Origin: Bacteroidaceae bacterium
Lineage (GTDB): Bacteria > Bacteroidota > Bacteroidia > Bacteroidales > Bacteroidaceae
Length of the DNA stretch: 20,070 nt
Assembly (NCBI GenBank): GCA_028707655.1
Contig: JAQWAN010000006.1
Coordinates: 1-20,070 of the forward strand
Direction: 5' to 3'
Position 1 is the first letter of the stretch, and each line of letters opens with the position of its first letter. Positions 7,991 through 16,819 of this stretch are shown piece after piece. Made by a program: the position numbers and the translations under genes. Below the pieces are notes generated by a model. The model was not told where the DNA came from and did no database searches. It saw only the letters and a list, made by a program, of their open reading frames with translations.

Positions 7991-9346
7991 TTAAAACTCT
8001 TCTTGGTAAAAAGCAACAACAGCTTCAATGCCTTTACGCATTAAACTGAGTGGGAAATTTTCGTTTGGTGAATGGATGGCATCCGACTCAACGCCAAAGC
8101 CCATTAAGATGGTTTTAGTGCCAAAAATCTCTTCGAACTCTGCAATAACAGGTATACTACCTCCTCGGCGAACAGCTAAGGGTGCTTTATGGAAAGCTTT
8201 CAAAAAGCCTACTTCAGCCGCTTTATAAGCGGGTAAGTCGATAGGACATACATATCCTTTTCCACCATGCAATGGGGTAACCTTTACTTTTACAGCTAGC
8301 GGAGCAATCAATTTCATATAACGAATAAAATCTTGTGTAATCTTTTTATAATCTTGATTAGGCACTAGTCTACAAGAAACTTTGGCATATGCTTTTGAAG
8401 GAATCACTGTCTTTGCTCCTTCGCCAGTATGCCCGCCCCAGATGCCACAGATATCAAAGGATGGACGACAGCTTGCTCTTTTAACTGTAGAGTAGCCCGT
8501 TTCTCCCTGCAAATCGTCAACACCAATAGCACGCTTGTAAAGTATCTCATTGAGTGGGATACTAGACATCATCTCGTCTTCTTGTTCAGAGAGCTCTTTT
8601 ACATCATCATAGAAATGAGGTATGGTGATTTTTCTATCTTCGTCTACCACTTCCGATAGCATTTGACAAAGTGTATTGATAGGATTGGCCACAGCACCGC
8701 CAAAATGACCGGAGTGAAGGTCACGATTAGGTCCGGTGACTTCAACTTCCCAATACGCTAATCCACGCAATCCGGTGGTGATAGAGGGAACATTTTCGGC
8801 AATCATGCTGGTATCGGAAACTAGAATAACATCGGCTTGCAACATCTCTTTATGCGCACGACAGAAATCGGGTAAATGAATAGATCCAATCTCCTCTTCT
8901 CCTTCGAAAATAAATTTTACATTATATTTTAATAGGTTGTTCTTCACTAGATACTCAAAGGCTTTGACTTGAATAAACGATTGTCCTTTATCGTCGTCTG
9001 CTCCTCTGGCAAAAATTTTGTCCTCTCGAACCTCTGGCTCAAAAGGATTAGAAGCCCATTTTTCAATGGGATCAACGGGCATAACATCATAGTGGGCATA
9101 CACCATTACGGTGGTAGCCGAAGGGTCAATTATTTTTTCTGCAAATACCATTGGATTACCGGCAGATGGCATAACCTCTGCTCTATCTACACCAGCTTGC
9201 AGTAACAACTCTTTCCAGCGTTCTGCACAACGCTGCATATCTCCTTTGTGCTTCTCCTCAGCACTAATACTCGGTATTCGAATCAGACTAAATAGCTCAT
9301 CTAAAAACCGAGATTCATTTTCGCTAATATACTGTTTAATCTCCAT
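7991..9346 (-). CDS. M20 family metallo-dipeptidase
   Basis: This is a cytosolic zinc-dependent dipeptidase/carboxypeptidase-like enzyme of peptidase family M20, probably clearing dipeptides. It has 451 residues from MEIKQYISENESRFLDELFS. Metal-site motifs are in order: YAHYDVMP (His85, Asp87), ARGADDDKGQ (bridging Asp near 117), EGEEEIGS (catalytic Glu and metal Glu near 149-151), LVSDTSM, and the C-terminal IHSPNENFP with a ligand His. The dimerisation lid domain lies between (GLRGLAYWEVEVTGPNRDLH). The frame is open up to an earlier ATG at 9400, but those 18 residues (MLCSLLFVIFEETKDLF) are not family-like, so I place the start at 9346. It stands alone between two terminators. Confidence 0.92.
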   Translation of the reverse strand: MEIKQYISENESRFLDELFSLIRIPSISAEEKHKGDMQRCAERWKELLLQAGVDRAEVMPSAGNPMVFAEKIIDPSATTVMVYAHYDVMPVDPIEKWASNPFEPEVREDKIFARGADDDKGQSFIQVKAFEYLVKNNLLKYNVKFIFEGEEEIGSIHLPDFCRAHKEMLQADVILVSDTSMIAENVPSITTGLRGLAYWEVEVTGPNRDLHSGHFGGAVANPINTLCQMLSEVVDEDRKITIPHFYDDVKELSEQEDEMMSSIPLNEILYKRAIGVDDLQGETGYSTVKRASCRPSFDICGIWGGHTGEGAKTVIPSKAYAKVSCRLVPNQDYKKITQDFIRYMKLIAPLAVKVKVTPLHGGKGYVCPIDLPAYKAAEVGFLKAFHKAPLAVRRGGSIPVIAEFEEIFGTKTILMGFGVESDAIHSPNENFPLSLMRKGIEAVVAFYQEEF

Positions 9347-9422
9347 AATAAATAAATCTTTTGTTTCCTCGAAAATAACGAATAAAAGTGAACAAAGCAA
9401 ACTATTTTGCAGGTGTTTTCAT

Positions 9423-9458
9423 AAAAAAGCCATTCTTCTTGATAGAAAAATGGCTTTT
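9423..9458 (-). terminator. intrinsic terminator of hisS
   Basis: A 10-bp stem (9425-9434, AAAAGCCATT, with 9449-9458) has a 14-base loop. On the minus strand the stem ends in a run of six T. It lies about 40 bp past the hisS stop and before the M20 gene, so the two genes are probably separate transcripts. Confidence 0.82.
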
Positions 9459-9496
9459 ATCTGTTTTTTTTAGCAAAAAGACAGTTTAGTATAAAA

Positions 9497-10858
9497 TTAC
9501 TGGATTTTTTGAATCAGCTCATCAATTAATACGGCCGATTGCTCGCCAGTGGTCATGTCTTTTAACAGCACGCTATTGCTGCTTATCTCTTTTTCGCCTA
9601 CTAAGGCCACATAGGGAATAGCCAGTTTATTGGCATACATCATTTGCTTTTTCATCTTTATAGCATCGGGATACATCTCTGTACGGATACCCGCTTCACG
9701 CAATTTCTTTAAGAAGGGTAAACAGTAAGCCGTTTCTTTCTCTCCAAAATTAACGAAGAGCAGTTGTGTGCCATTTACAGCTTCTTTGGGATATAGTTCC
9801 AATTGGTTTAACACATCGAAAATACGATCTGCACCAAAAGAAATACCAACGCCCGATACACCAGGCATACCAAAGACACCGGTTAGATTGTCATATCGAC
9901 CACCTCCAGTGATGCTACCCATCTCAACACCAATCGCTTTTACTTCGAAAATAGCTCCTGTATAATAGTTTAGGCCACGCGCTAAAGTTAAATCGAGTTC
10001 TAATGTATTCACGAGTCCCATCAATTGAATGGATTGAAAAATAGACTCTAACTCTTCAATTCCTTTGCGTCCAATCTCACTGTTTTGAAGAAATTCCTTA
10101 AGCACAGCCAATTTCTCCTCATTGGTTCCACTTAACAACACGATAGGTTGGAGTTTATCAATAGCTTCTTGGGGTATTCCTTTCGAAGCTAACTCTGCAT
10201 TTACATTGGCAAGACCAATCTTATCTAACTTATCAATAGCTACGGTGATATCTACAATTTTATCTTGCTGTCCAACGACCTCTGCAAGACCAGAGAGTAT
10301 TTTACGATTATTGATTTTGATACATACCTCAATGCCAAAGCGTCTAAACACCTCATCGATAATAAGCATCAACTCAGCTTCGTTTAACAAAGAATCGCTA
10401 CCAACAACATCGGCATCGCATTGATAAAACTCACGATAACGACCTCTTTGTGGACGGTCTGCTCGCCAAACGGGTTGTATCTGGTAGCGTTTGAAAGGAA
10501 AGTTTATTTCCTCTCTATGCATCACTACATAACGCGCAAAGGGAACCGTTAAATCGTAACGCAATCCCTTTTCACAAAATTTAGAGGCGAGCTTTAGGGC
10601 ATCACGCGATAAAAGCTCCTCGTCCGTAAGTTTAGAGAAATAATTACCTGAGTCTTGTATCTTAAATAATAGTTTATCTCCTTCATCCCCATATTTACCC
10701 ATTAATGTGGATAAATTTTCCATAGCGGGAGTCTCAATCTGTTGAAAACCGTATAAATGATAGACAGCACGAATCGTGTTGAATATATAATTACGTTTTG
10801 CCATCTCAATTGGCGAGAAATCTCTCGTTCCTTTCGGTATTCTTGGTTTTGTTGCCAT
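9497..10858 (-). CDS. hisS: histidine--tRNA ligase
   Basis: This cytosolic class II aminoacyl-tRNA synthetase charges tRNA-His with histidine using ATP. It has 453 residues, close to the usual length for Bacteroidota. Motifs are in order: PKGTRDFSP at 8-16, RYDLTVPFARY (100-110), motif 2 around RGRYREFYQCDADVVG (138-153), the histidine-specific LARGLNYYTGAIFE, GSITGGGRYDNL, and motif 3 GVGISFGADRIFDVL. The C-terminal anticodon-binding domain follows (TAYCLPFLKKLREAGIRTEM to IPYVALVGEKE). It has its own candidate promoter 25 bp upstream and a terminator downstream. Confidence 0.97.
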   Translation of the reverse strand: MATKPRIPKGTRDFSPIEMAKRNYIFNTIRAVYHLYGFQQIETPAMENLSTLMGKYGDEGDKLLFKIQDSGNYFSKLTDEELLSRDALKLASKFCEKGLRYDLTVPFARYVVMHREEINFPFKRYQIQPVWRADRPQRGRYREFYQCDADVVGSDSLLNEAELMLIIDEVFRRFGIEVCIKINNRKILSGLAEVVGQQDKIVDITVAIDKLDKIGLANVNAELASKGIPQEAIDKLQPIVLLSGTNEEKLAVLKEFLQNSEIGRKGIEELESIFQSIQLMGLVNTLELDLTLARGLNYYTGAIFEVKAIGVEMGSITGGGRYDNLTGVFGMPGVSGVGISFGADRIFDVLNQLELYPKEAVNGTQLLFVNFGEKETAYCLPFLKKLREAGIRTEMYPDAIKMKKQMMYANKLAIPYVALVGEKEISSNSVLLKDMTTGEQSAVLIDELIQKIQ

Positions 10859-10883
10859 AATTGTTGTACTATCTAATAAGTTG

Positions 10884-10891
10884 CAAATTTA
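10884..10891 (-). promoter_or_regulatory. candidate promoter (-7 element) of hisS
   Basis: TAAATTTG on the minus strand is an exact TAnnTTTG match, 25 bp upstream of the hisS ATG. The -33 region falls within the terminator stem of the preceding gene, and no TTTG is seen there at the normal distance. Confidence 0.45.
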
Positions 10892-10896
10892 CAAGA

Positions 10897-10953
10897 AAAA
10901 ATAGAGATAAGCTATTGGAACCGAATAATTCCATGCAACTTACCTCTATTTTT
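10897..10953 (-). terminator. intrinsic terminator of the membrane metallopeptidase gene
   Basis: The outer stem AAAAATAGAG (10897-10906) pairs with 10944-10953. It is extended by TAAG (10908-10911) with CTTA (10939-10942), with an inner GGAA (10917-10920)/TTCC (10929-10932) pair. On the minus strand the stem runs into TTTTTT. A smaller hairpin, CAAGC-AAAA-GCTTG (10965-10978), lies between this and the stop codon. The element directly abuts the hisS promoter. Confidence 0.7.
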
Positions 10954-10990
10954 AGGTGTCAGAACAAGCAAAAGCTTGCTCTATATAAGA

Positions 10991-11677
10991 TTAATTTCTG
11001 TTTCCCATGTATAGGGAAATATAATAAAACAGTGTTGCTAATGATCCTAAAGCAGCTACAACGTAGGTATATGCTGCCGATCGTAAGGCATCTTCTGCCT
11101 TTGCGTGATTAAAACTATTGGTAACACCTGCACTACTCAACCATACTAAAGCACGTTTGCTTGCATTTATCTCTACAGGCAAGGTTACAAAACTAAAGAG
11201 GGTTGTAGTAGCAAATAAAATAATACCAATAAGCAATAATTGTGGAAAACTATTCATCAGGAGTATACCTCCTAGCAAGACCCATGTCATGATAGAGGAG
11301 GAGTATTGTACAATAGGTACTAAGGTTGTACGCAGTGTTAAGGGAGCATACAGCTTAGCATGTTGAACAGCATGGCCACACTCGTGCGCTGCCACTGCTG
11401 CTGCAGCAATACTATCGCTGGCAAAAACGCCTTGACTTAAATTTACGGTCTTATTGGCAGGATTGTAGTGGTCGGTTAGCATGCCAGGTGTGCTCACAAC
11501 AGTGACATCGTAAATGCCATTATCGTTTAACATCTTACGGGCAACATCTGCGCCAGTCATTCCATTGCCTAAAGGAATCTTAGAGTATTTCTTAAACTTA
11601 CGCTTCAGACTCGATTGTACTAAATAACTAACAAGGGCTATTCCTATGAAAAGGATCCAACTACCGGGTAATATCAT
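10991..11677 (-). CDS. YugP-like membrane zinc metallopeptidase
   Basis: This is a predicted integral-membrane zinc metallopeptidase of the YugP family (neutral zinc metallopeptidase-like). It has 228 residues with an N-terminal membrane segment (about 4-22), the conserved block YNPANKTVNLSQGVF (71-85), then the catalytic HECGH (98-102), an HEXXH zinc site inside a small-residue-rich helix. Further hydrophobic segments lie near 125-170 and 205-222. The conserved LPVEINASKRAL block after the third segment probably supplies the third metal ligand (Glu). Substrate and physiological role are not known for the family. It lies 98 bp downstream of purA; no terminator is seen between them, so it may be co-transcribed with the purA cluster. 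Confidence 0.88.
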   Translation of the reverse strand: MILPGSWILFIGIALVSYLVQSSLKRKFKKYSKIPLGNGMTGADVARKMLNDNGIYDVTVVSTPGMLTDHYNPANKTVNLSQGVFASDSIAAAAVAAHECGHAVQHAKLYAPLTLRTTLVPIVQYSSSIMTWVLLGGILLMNSFPQLLLIGIILFATTTLFSFVTLPVEINASKRALVWLSSAGVTNSFNHAKAEDALRSAAYTYVVAALGSLATLFYYISLYMGNRN

Positions 11678-11775
11678 ATCTTTTTATTTTTAGTTAATAA
11701 GTTAAGAACAAAACACTTGCCAAAATAGTAAATTAACTAGATAAAAGCTTCTAAATATCTATTTTTAGTTATTTT

Positions 11776-13044
11776 TTAGTCTTGACAACGTACAATCGTT
11801 TGAGCACGGTCGGGACCTACAGAGATAATCGTGATAGGCACTTGTAACTCCTTCTCCAAGAAAGAAACATAATTATTAAATTCTTCAGGGAATTCATCTT
11901 CCGATTGCATCTTGGTCATATCTGTTTTCCAACCATCTAGTTCCACATAAACGGGATCTACACCATGCTCCACATTGAAGGGGAATTTTTCGGTCTCTAC
12001 ACCATTAACGGTATAGGCAACACAAGCTTTGATTGTTTCAAAAGTGTCTAACACATCACTCTTCATCATAATAAGTTGTGTTACGCCATTTAACATGATA
12101 GAATAACGTAAAGCAACTAAATCAATCCAGCCACAACGACGTTCACGACCCGTTACAGCACCATATTCATGACCTAAATCGCGAAGAGTAGCACCTACTT
12201 CATCAAATAGTTCTGTTGGGAAGGGTCCACTACCCACACGCGTACAATAGGCTTTCATGATACCAAACACTTCGCCAATACGATTAGGAGCAATACCCAA
12301 TCCTACACAAGCACCAGCACAAATGGTATTAGAAGAGGTTACAAATGGATATGAACCAAAATCTACATCTAACATAGTTCCTTGTGCTCCTTCGCATAAA
12401 ACACTTTTGTTGTCGTTTAGGAGTTCATTAACCAGATGTTCGCTATCTACTAATTGGAACTCTTTTAGATATTCAATGGCAGATAACCATTCTGCTTCAA
12501 GCGCAGTTAAATCAAATTTAAAATGCAAATCGTTTAACAACTGTATATGACGTGCTTTGACTTGTGCATATTTTTCTTCAAAGTGATCTAAGATATCTCC
12601 AACTCGTAAACCTGTACGACTGGTTTTATCGGCATAAGTTGGTCCTATTCCTTTTCCTGTAGTACCCACTTTAGCATCTCCTTTTGCAGCTTCGTAGGCT
12701 GCATCCAACAAACGATGTGTAGGCAAGATAAGATGTGCCTTTTTTGAAATAACAATTTTGTTTTTCAACTCGTGACCCGATTTCTCTAAACCCATAGCCT
12801 CAGCTTTAAACAACGAAGGATCGAGAACTACACCATTTCCTATGATATTTATTTTATCGCCTTGAAAAATACCAGAAGGAATAGACCTTACTACATATTT
12901 CTCTCCCTCAAACTCTAAGGTATGACCAGCATTAGGACCGCCTTGAAAACGTGCCACCACATCGTAATTGGGTGTTAACACATCCACAACTTTACCTTTA
13001 CCTTCGTCTCCCCACTGTAATCCTAAAAGAACATCTACTTTCAT
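11776..13044 (-). CDS. purA: adenylosuccinate synthetase
   Basis: This enzyme joins IMP and aspartate with GTP to make adenylosuccinate, the first committed step from IMP to AMP, in the cytosol. It has 422 residues, normal length. The start MKVDVLLGLQWGDEGKGKVVD carries the GDEGKGK P-loop (12-18) with the catalytic Asp13, followed by the conserved catalytic His41 in GGPNAGHTLEF. VGTTGKGIGPTYADKTSRTGLR is the IMP/active-site loop; CEGAQGTMLDVDFGSYPFVTSS and GRERRCGWIDLVALRYS are further signatures. It starts 6 bp after the Fur-family gene, so the two are almost certainly co-transcribed. No terminator is evident after it. Confidence 0.97.
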   Translation of the reverse strand: MKVDVLLGLQWGDEGKGKVVDVLTPNYDVVARFQGGPNAGHTLEFEGEKYVVRSIPSGIFQGDKINIIGNGVVLDPSLFKAEAMGLEKSGHELKNKIVISKKAHLILPTHRLLDAAYEAAKGDAKVGTTGKGIGPTYADKTSRTGLRVGDILDHFEEKYAQVKARHIQLLNDLHFKFDLTALEAEWLSAIEYLKEFQLVDSEHLVNELLNDNKSVLCEGAQGTMLDVDFGSYPFVTSSNTICAGACVGLGIAPNRIGEVFGIMKAYCTRVGSGPFPTELFDEVGATLRDLGHEYGAVTGRERRCGWIDLVALRYSIMLNGVTQLIMMKSDVLDTFETIKACVAYTVNGVETEKFPFNVEHGVDPVYVELDGWKTDMTKMQSEDEFPEEFNNYVSFLEKELQVPITIISVGPDRAQTIVRCQD

Positions 13045-13050
13045 CTTACT

Positions 13051-13530
13051 TTATTTTTGTTTATTTTTGTTAGACCTTTTTCTATTTTTAGCATACCGAC
13101 AGCGACTACATTCGCCATATATATATAAGGAATAATGGGACATCTGAAAGCGTCCCATCTTGGAATTTTCAATATTTGTTTGTACTAATTTGTCCGTCAT
13201 TTCTCGTACCGACCCACACTCTGTACAAACTAGATAATGCTTTGTCTTCAAATGAAAAGCTGCCTCGTATAAATCTTTATTTTTCAATAAATGCTTTACT
13301 AAAAGCTTAGCATCTATTAATAGCTGTATTGTATTATAGATGGTAGCATGGCTCACTCGAAAATGTTGCTGCTCCATTTCAAGATATAAACGCTCCACAT
13401 CAAAAGGCGCATTGATAGTATAAACAGCAGATAAAATAGCATATCTCTCCGGTGTCTTACGCAATTTATTATTGCTAAGATAATCGGCAAATAACTGCTT
13501 GGCTGTTTCTATATCTTTGGGCTGTGGCAT
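13051..13530 (-). CDS. Fur-family transcriptional repressor
   Basis: This is a metal- or peroxide-responsive winged-helix repressor of the Fur/PerR/Zur family. It has 159 residues. The N-terminal domain has RKTPERYAILSAVY (24-37) and the recognition helix HFRVSHATIYNTIQLLIDAK (56-75). The dimerisation domain carries CTEC (Cys102/105) and CSRC (Cys141/144), the two CxxC pairs of the structural zinc site. The regulatory-site region reads LKTKHYLVC, with only one His (His98) where many Fur proteins have an HHH-type run, so iron versus zinc versus peroxide sensing cannot be assigned. The C-terminal tail is unusually basic (KNRKRSNKNKQK). It lies between the AlkD-like gene (26 bp upstream) and purA (6 bp downstream). 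Confidence 0.92.
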   Translation of the reverse strand: MPQPKDIETAKQLFADYLSNNKLRKTPERYAILSAVYTINAPFDVERLYLEMEQQHFRVSHATIYNTIQLLIDAKLLVKHLLKNKDLYEAAFHLKTKHYLVCTECGSVREMTDKLVQTNIENSKMGRFQMSHYSLYIYGECSRCRYAKNRKRSNKNKQK

Positions 13531-13556
13531 ATCTCTCTTGAAGCGCTTTTTATCCT

Positions 13557-14225
13557 TTAATCAAAAAAATCGGACACTTCTACTATTCCTTCAATATACG
13601 ATTGTACATCATCTGAGAAAGTGTCTTTTTTCAACAATAGCAGCTCCTTCACTTGTTCTGCTTGCGCAGGCGATTGTTGTGCAAAATTCTTAATAGCAGT
13701 AGCTACCACTCGTCGCAACTGTATTTCGGATGTTGGTAAATTGGCTATTGCATGATCTAAAAATTCATTAGCTGAGCGTTCATTAAGTATATCCCCACGT
13801 AAGAAAAGGCGGTTCAACACCAAGAATCCACACAATTGATAATAAAAACGGTCCTCAGCAATCCATTCAAAAGCTTTCTCAGAAGCGTAAGGTAGTTTTT
13901 GGAAAAGAGTCATACACAATACCTCAGCCACCTCAACATAGGGAATGGCATCCATCCATATAGTTGCTATCTCAGGATAGAACGTCTCTATGGGCTGCAA
14001 CATACCTGCCATCAACATACACTCACGTATATCGGTTTTCCAAAGTGCTTGTGCTAAATCATGGTTGGGCGTATGCTTTGCAGCAATCTGCTTTATCTGT
14101 GGCAAGAGGAGTCCAAAGTTCAATCTATAACTGAGACCTTTTTCTCGCATACTCTGCGACACTACGCCATTCATTGATAGTCGTAGTTCCGTTTTAATAA
14201 CTTTTATTTCCTCGTTTATATCCAT
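13557..14225 (-). CDS. HEAT-repeat protein, AlkD-like (putative DNA alkylation repair)
   Basis: This 222-residue all-helical protein resembles AlkC/AlkD-type DNA glycosylases, which remove positively charged alkylated purines through a HEAT-like repeat cradle. The visible cue is the repeat pattern: LAQALWKTDIRECMLMAGML (57-76) is typical of the AlkD repeat, followed by IATIWMDAIPYVEVAEVLCM and KAFEWIAEDRFYYQLCGFLV. I cannot match every catalytic aromatic and Asp of characterised AlkD with confidence; the Arg-rich helix usual around the third repeat here reads FYYQLCGFLVLNRLF. A non-enzymatic DNA-binding HEAT protein is therefore possible. It sits within the tight minus-strand cluster between DPP III and the Fur-family gene. 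Confidence 0.72.
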   Translation of the reverse strand: MDINEEIKVIKTELRLSMNGVVSQSMREKGLSYRLNFGLLLPQIKQIAAKHTPNHDLAQALWKTDIRECMLMAGMLQPIETFYPEIATIWMDAIPYVEVAEVLCMTLFQKLPYASEKAFEWIAEDRFYYQLCGFLVLNRLFLRGDILNERSANEFLDHAIANLPTSEIQLRRVVATAIKNFAQQSPAQAEQVKELLLLKKDTFSDDVQSYIEGIVEVSDFFD

Positions 14226-14270
14226 ATTGTACTAACTAGAGAGAAAACAACAGGTCGCCTCTCCTTATAA

Positions 14271-16316
14271 TTAATTTCTACTAGGTAAGTTTGAATAATC
14301 TCTACTATATCTTAACATCTGTTCGCTATAGGTTTCCGCATATGAGATAGTAACATCTACAATCTCGCCCTTTTCATTTTTTACGGGTGTATATACAGGA
14401 TTGATAAATCCTTTATAGGGAACAAGATGTAGCTGTTCATAGCGTTCCACCACCTCTTGATGGAGTACTGGGTTTACAGCAATAGCATAATGTTCTACCA
14501 ATTGACGAGCTGTATCTAAATCGCCTTCCGATTTAACACGTTGTATTTCGGCCAAGAATTCACCAAAAAGAGTGCGTAATTTCTGGTAATCATTGATTAC
14601 TACATAGCTCTTTCCCTCTCTCTTTTTCAGCTCTACTACCTGGTCGGCTGCTCCCTTAGTAAACACCCAGCGGGCTATCAATTGACGATCGCGCATATGC
14701 GACTCCTCTATCTGCTGACCAATCTTTATACGTGTTAGCTGTGTCATTAATCCGTTCATCATGAACGTGTAATATTCAGCTTTATAAGCATCTGCTGTGG
14801 GTGTTAATCCCAGTTCAACTAAACGAGCATCTGGCAAATAATAGAGTCCAAATAAATCGGCTCTTGCCTCTTCTATGGTTGCTCCATAGGTTTTTAATGC
14901 GTCTGGGTCTACTCCGGGAAGTAACTTGCCAGACCCATGACCTAAACACTCGTGCAAATCGGTATGTAAATTATCGACTATAGCACCATACTGTTTGATT
15001 AAATGGCGTTCCACATCGCTATACACAAATTCTTCTAAGAAGCCATCGCCTTTTCCCGCTTCGTGATAGGCATTGGTTAGATTACCGATACTTACCGATT
15101 TAGAACCATATTCTGCACGTATCCAATTGGAATTGGGCAGGTTTATGCCGATGGCAGTAGCGGGAGACAAATCGCCTGATAAAATGGCGGCAGTAATAAC
15201 CTTAGCCGTTACTCCCTTTACTTTTTCTTTTTTAAATGGTGCAGCAACGGGAGAGTTTTGTTCAAACCACTGCGCATTAGAACTGATAAGTTCCGTACGC
15301 TTAGTAGCCTCTATATCTTTAAAATTAACAATCGATTCCCAACTTGACTTTAAGCCTAAAGGGTCGCCGTAACTCTCAATAAATCCATTAACAAAATCAA
15401 CACGAGAGTGCACATCTTTTACCCAAGCAATGCTATAGGCATCGAACACACTCAAGTCACCTGTCTGATAGAAGAGAATCAATTGGTCGATCACCTCTTT
15501 TTGTGAATCGTTTTCGACATTTTCTTTTGCTTTCTGCAACCAAAAAAGAATACGTTGGATTGCTTTTCCATACAAGCCATCTGCCACCCATTTATATTCT
15601 ACTAATTTGCCATCCTCTTTTACTAGTCGACTGTTCATGCCATACATAACAGGAGATGCATCCGTAGGATTTTTCATAGCAGCATAGAAATCTTCTGCTT
15701 CTTGTTGCGTAACCCCTGCATAATAGTTACAAGCAGAGGTAAGAATAACATCTTCGCCATTGGCCTGATTCACCCGTTTAGCAAAAAGCGTAGGATCAAA
15801 AAGCACAGGCAATATCTCCGCACAAAAAGCATCAACGGTTTGTCCCCTTTCTAAAGGCAGTAAAGCAGCATCTATTGCATGCAACTGTTGCGCTAGGAAA
15901 TCGGGTGTAAACCCTGGAACAAACTTATCGGTAGCATAATGATGATGAATACCATTTGAAAACCATACGCGCTTCAAATAGATTTCTAAGTTTTTAAAAT
16001 TCTCAGTAGTGCGATCACCTTTAAAGTGTATATACACAGCTTCTAATAGGCGACGAATAACCAGATTATACCGACCATTTTGGTCGTAGATGATATCTCT
16101 TCCCTCTAATGCAGCTTGCGATAGATTATAAATCAACTTTTTTTGCTGCAAAGAGAGCTGTTCAAAACCAGGTACTTGATATCTTAACAATTGCAAATCG
16201 GCAAATTGTTCGGCAACATATTTAAATGGCGCATTATCAGCCTTATCTTCAGATGAGAGAGCACCCGGTCTAGACAACAACGAACGTTTAACGGTTACCA
16301 TTAATTTCTCTTTCAT
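14271..16316 (-). CDS. dipeptidyl peptidase III (M49)
   Basis: This zinc exopeptidase removes dipeptides from the N-terminus of peptides of a few residues. It has 681 residues, in line with bacterial M49 enzymes. The diagnostic motifs are HECLGH at 455-460 (two zinc His and the catalytic Glu, HEXXGH) and EEARAD at 482-487 (third zinc ligand Glu). Other family stretches are NLPNSNWIRAEYGSKSVSIGN (393-413) and the C-terminal YAIAVNPVLHQEVVERY. There is no signal peptide or transmembrane segment, so it should be cytosolic. The first ATG (16316) is 5 bp after the upstream AraC-type gene stop; Met6 is an alternative start. The position 3' of a regulator and 5' of an AlkD-like gene suggests one operon. 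Confidence 0.95.
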   Translation of the reverse strand: MKEKLMVTVKRSLLSRPGALSSEDKADNAPFKYVAEQFADLQLLRYQVPGFEQLSLQQKKLIYNLSQAALEGRDIIYDQNGRYNLVIRRLLEAVYIHFKGDRTTENFKNLEIYLKRVWFSNGIHHHYATDKFVPGFTPDFLAQQLHAIDAALLPLERGQTVDAFCAEILPVLFDPTLFAKRVNQANGEDVILTSACNYYAGVTQQEAEDFYAAMKNPTDASPVMYGMNSRLVKEDGKLVEYKWVADGLYGKAIQRILFWLQKAKENVENDSQKEVIDQLILFYQTGDLSVFDAYSIAWVKDVHSRVDFVNGFIESYGDPLGLKSSWESIVNFKDIEATKRTELISSNAQWFEQNSPVAAPFKKEKVKGVTAKVITAAILSGDLSPATAIGINLPNSNWIRAEYGSKSVSIGNLTNAYHEAGKGDGFLEEFVYSDVERHLIKQYGAIVDNLHTDLHECLGHGSGKLLPGVDPDALKTYGATIEEARADLFGLYYLPDARLVELGLTPTADAYKAEYYTFMMNGLMTQLTRIKIGQQIEESHMRDRQLIARWVFTKGAADQVVELKKREGKSYVVINDYQKLRTLFGEFLAEIQRVKSEGDLDTARQLVEHYAIAVNPVLHQEVVERYEQLHLVPYKGFINPVYTPVKNEKGEIVDVTISYAETYSEQMLRYSRDYSNLPSRN

Positions 16317-16321
16317 TATTT

Positions 16322-16819
16322 TTATTCGGTTTTTGAAGCCATGATAGAATTTAAAATAGGAGCGTCTCCTTGAGCATACAACTTACGATATAAAGCAGGA
16401 CTCACACCCAAGAATTTATAGAAGGAGGCATAAAAAGTCTGCCGATTACCAAAGCCAACGGTTAGGCCAACTTGTGCAGCACTTGTTTTATCAAAACGTT
16501 TATCCTGTAAAATGGTGATAGCATCTTTGATACGACATTCATTTACCAATTCTGGAAGTGTTTTTCCAAACCGCTTACGTAGCACGGCTGAAATATTGCT
16601 CGTATTCAAACCAAACTCTTTTGCTAGATTAGAACTAGTGCAATCGGCTCTTCTATAACGCTGATTTAAAACGACTTCTGATAAAACAATGTGGTAAATG
16701 GTCTTTTCTTGCTTAGTGCTTATTTTAGAAGCATAGGCAAATGACTCCTTCTGAGAGACATGAAAATTATATCGTAATTTTCCATTTTCATCCTTATGCT
16801 CTAATTTACCACTGCTCAT
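16322..16819 (-). CDS. short AraC-type HTH regulator
   Basis: This 165-residue protein consists almost entirely of an AraC/XylS DNA-binding domain. The first HTH is near SSNLAKEFGLNTSNISAVLR and the second contains AAQVGLTVGFGNRQTFYASF with the terminal GVSPALYRKLY. The N-terminal about 50 residues (MSSGKLEHKDENGKLRYNFH) are too short for a standard cupin sensory domain, so any signal sensing must be indirect. It is the first gene of the cluster leading into DPP III (5 bp gap) and probably controls that operon and/or itself. A promoter-like TTTG-N20-CACTTTTG lies about 45 bp upstream. The tail MASKTE is not family-specific. Confidence 0.85.
   Translation of the reverse strand: MSSGKLEHKDENGKLRYNFHVSQKESFAYASKISTKQEKTIYHIVLSEVVLNQRYRRADCTSSNLAKEFGLNTSNISAVLRKRFGKTLPELVNECRIKDAITILQDKRFDKTSAAQVGLTVGFGNRQTFYASFYKFLGVSPALYRKLYAQGDAPILNSIMASKTE

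Noticed and set aside
9347..9400. Upstream start extending the M20 dipeptidase by 18 residues
   Set aside because: The added residues are not family-like and the usual M20 N-terminus begins at MEIKQY; the hydrophobic run is too short and poorly placed for a signal peptide.
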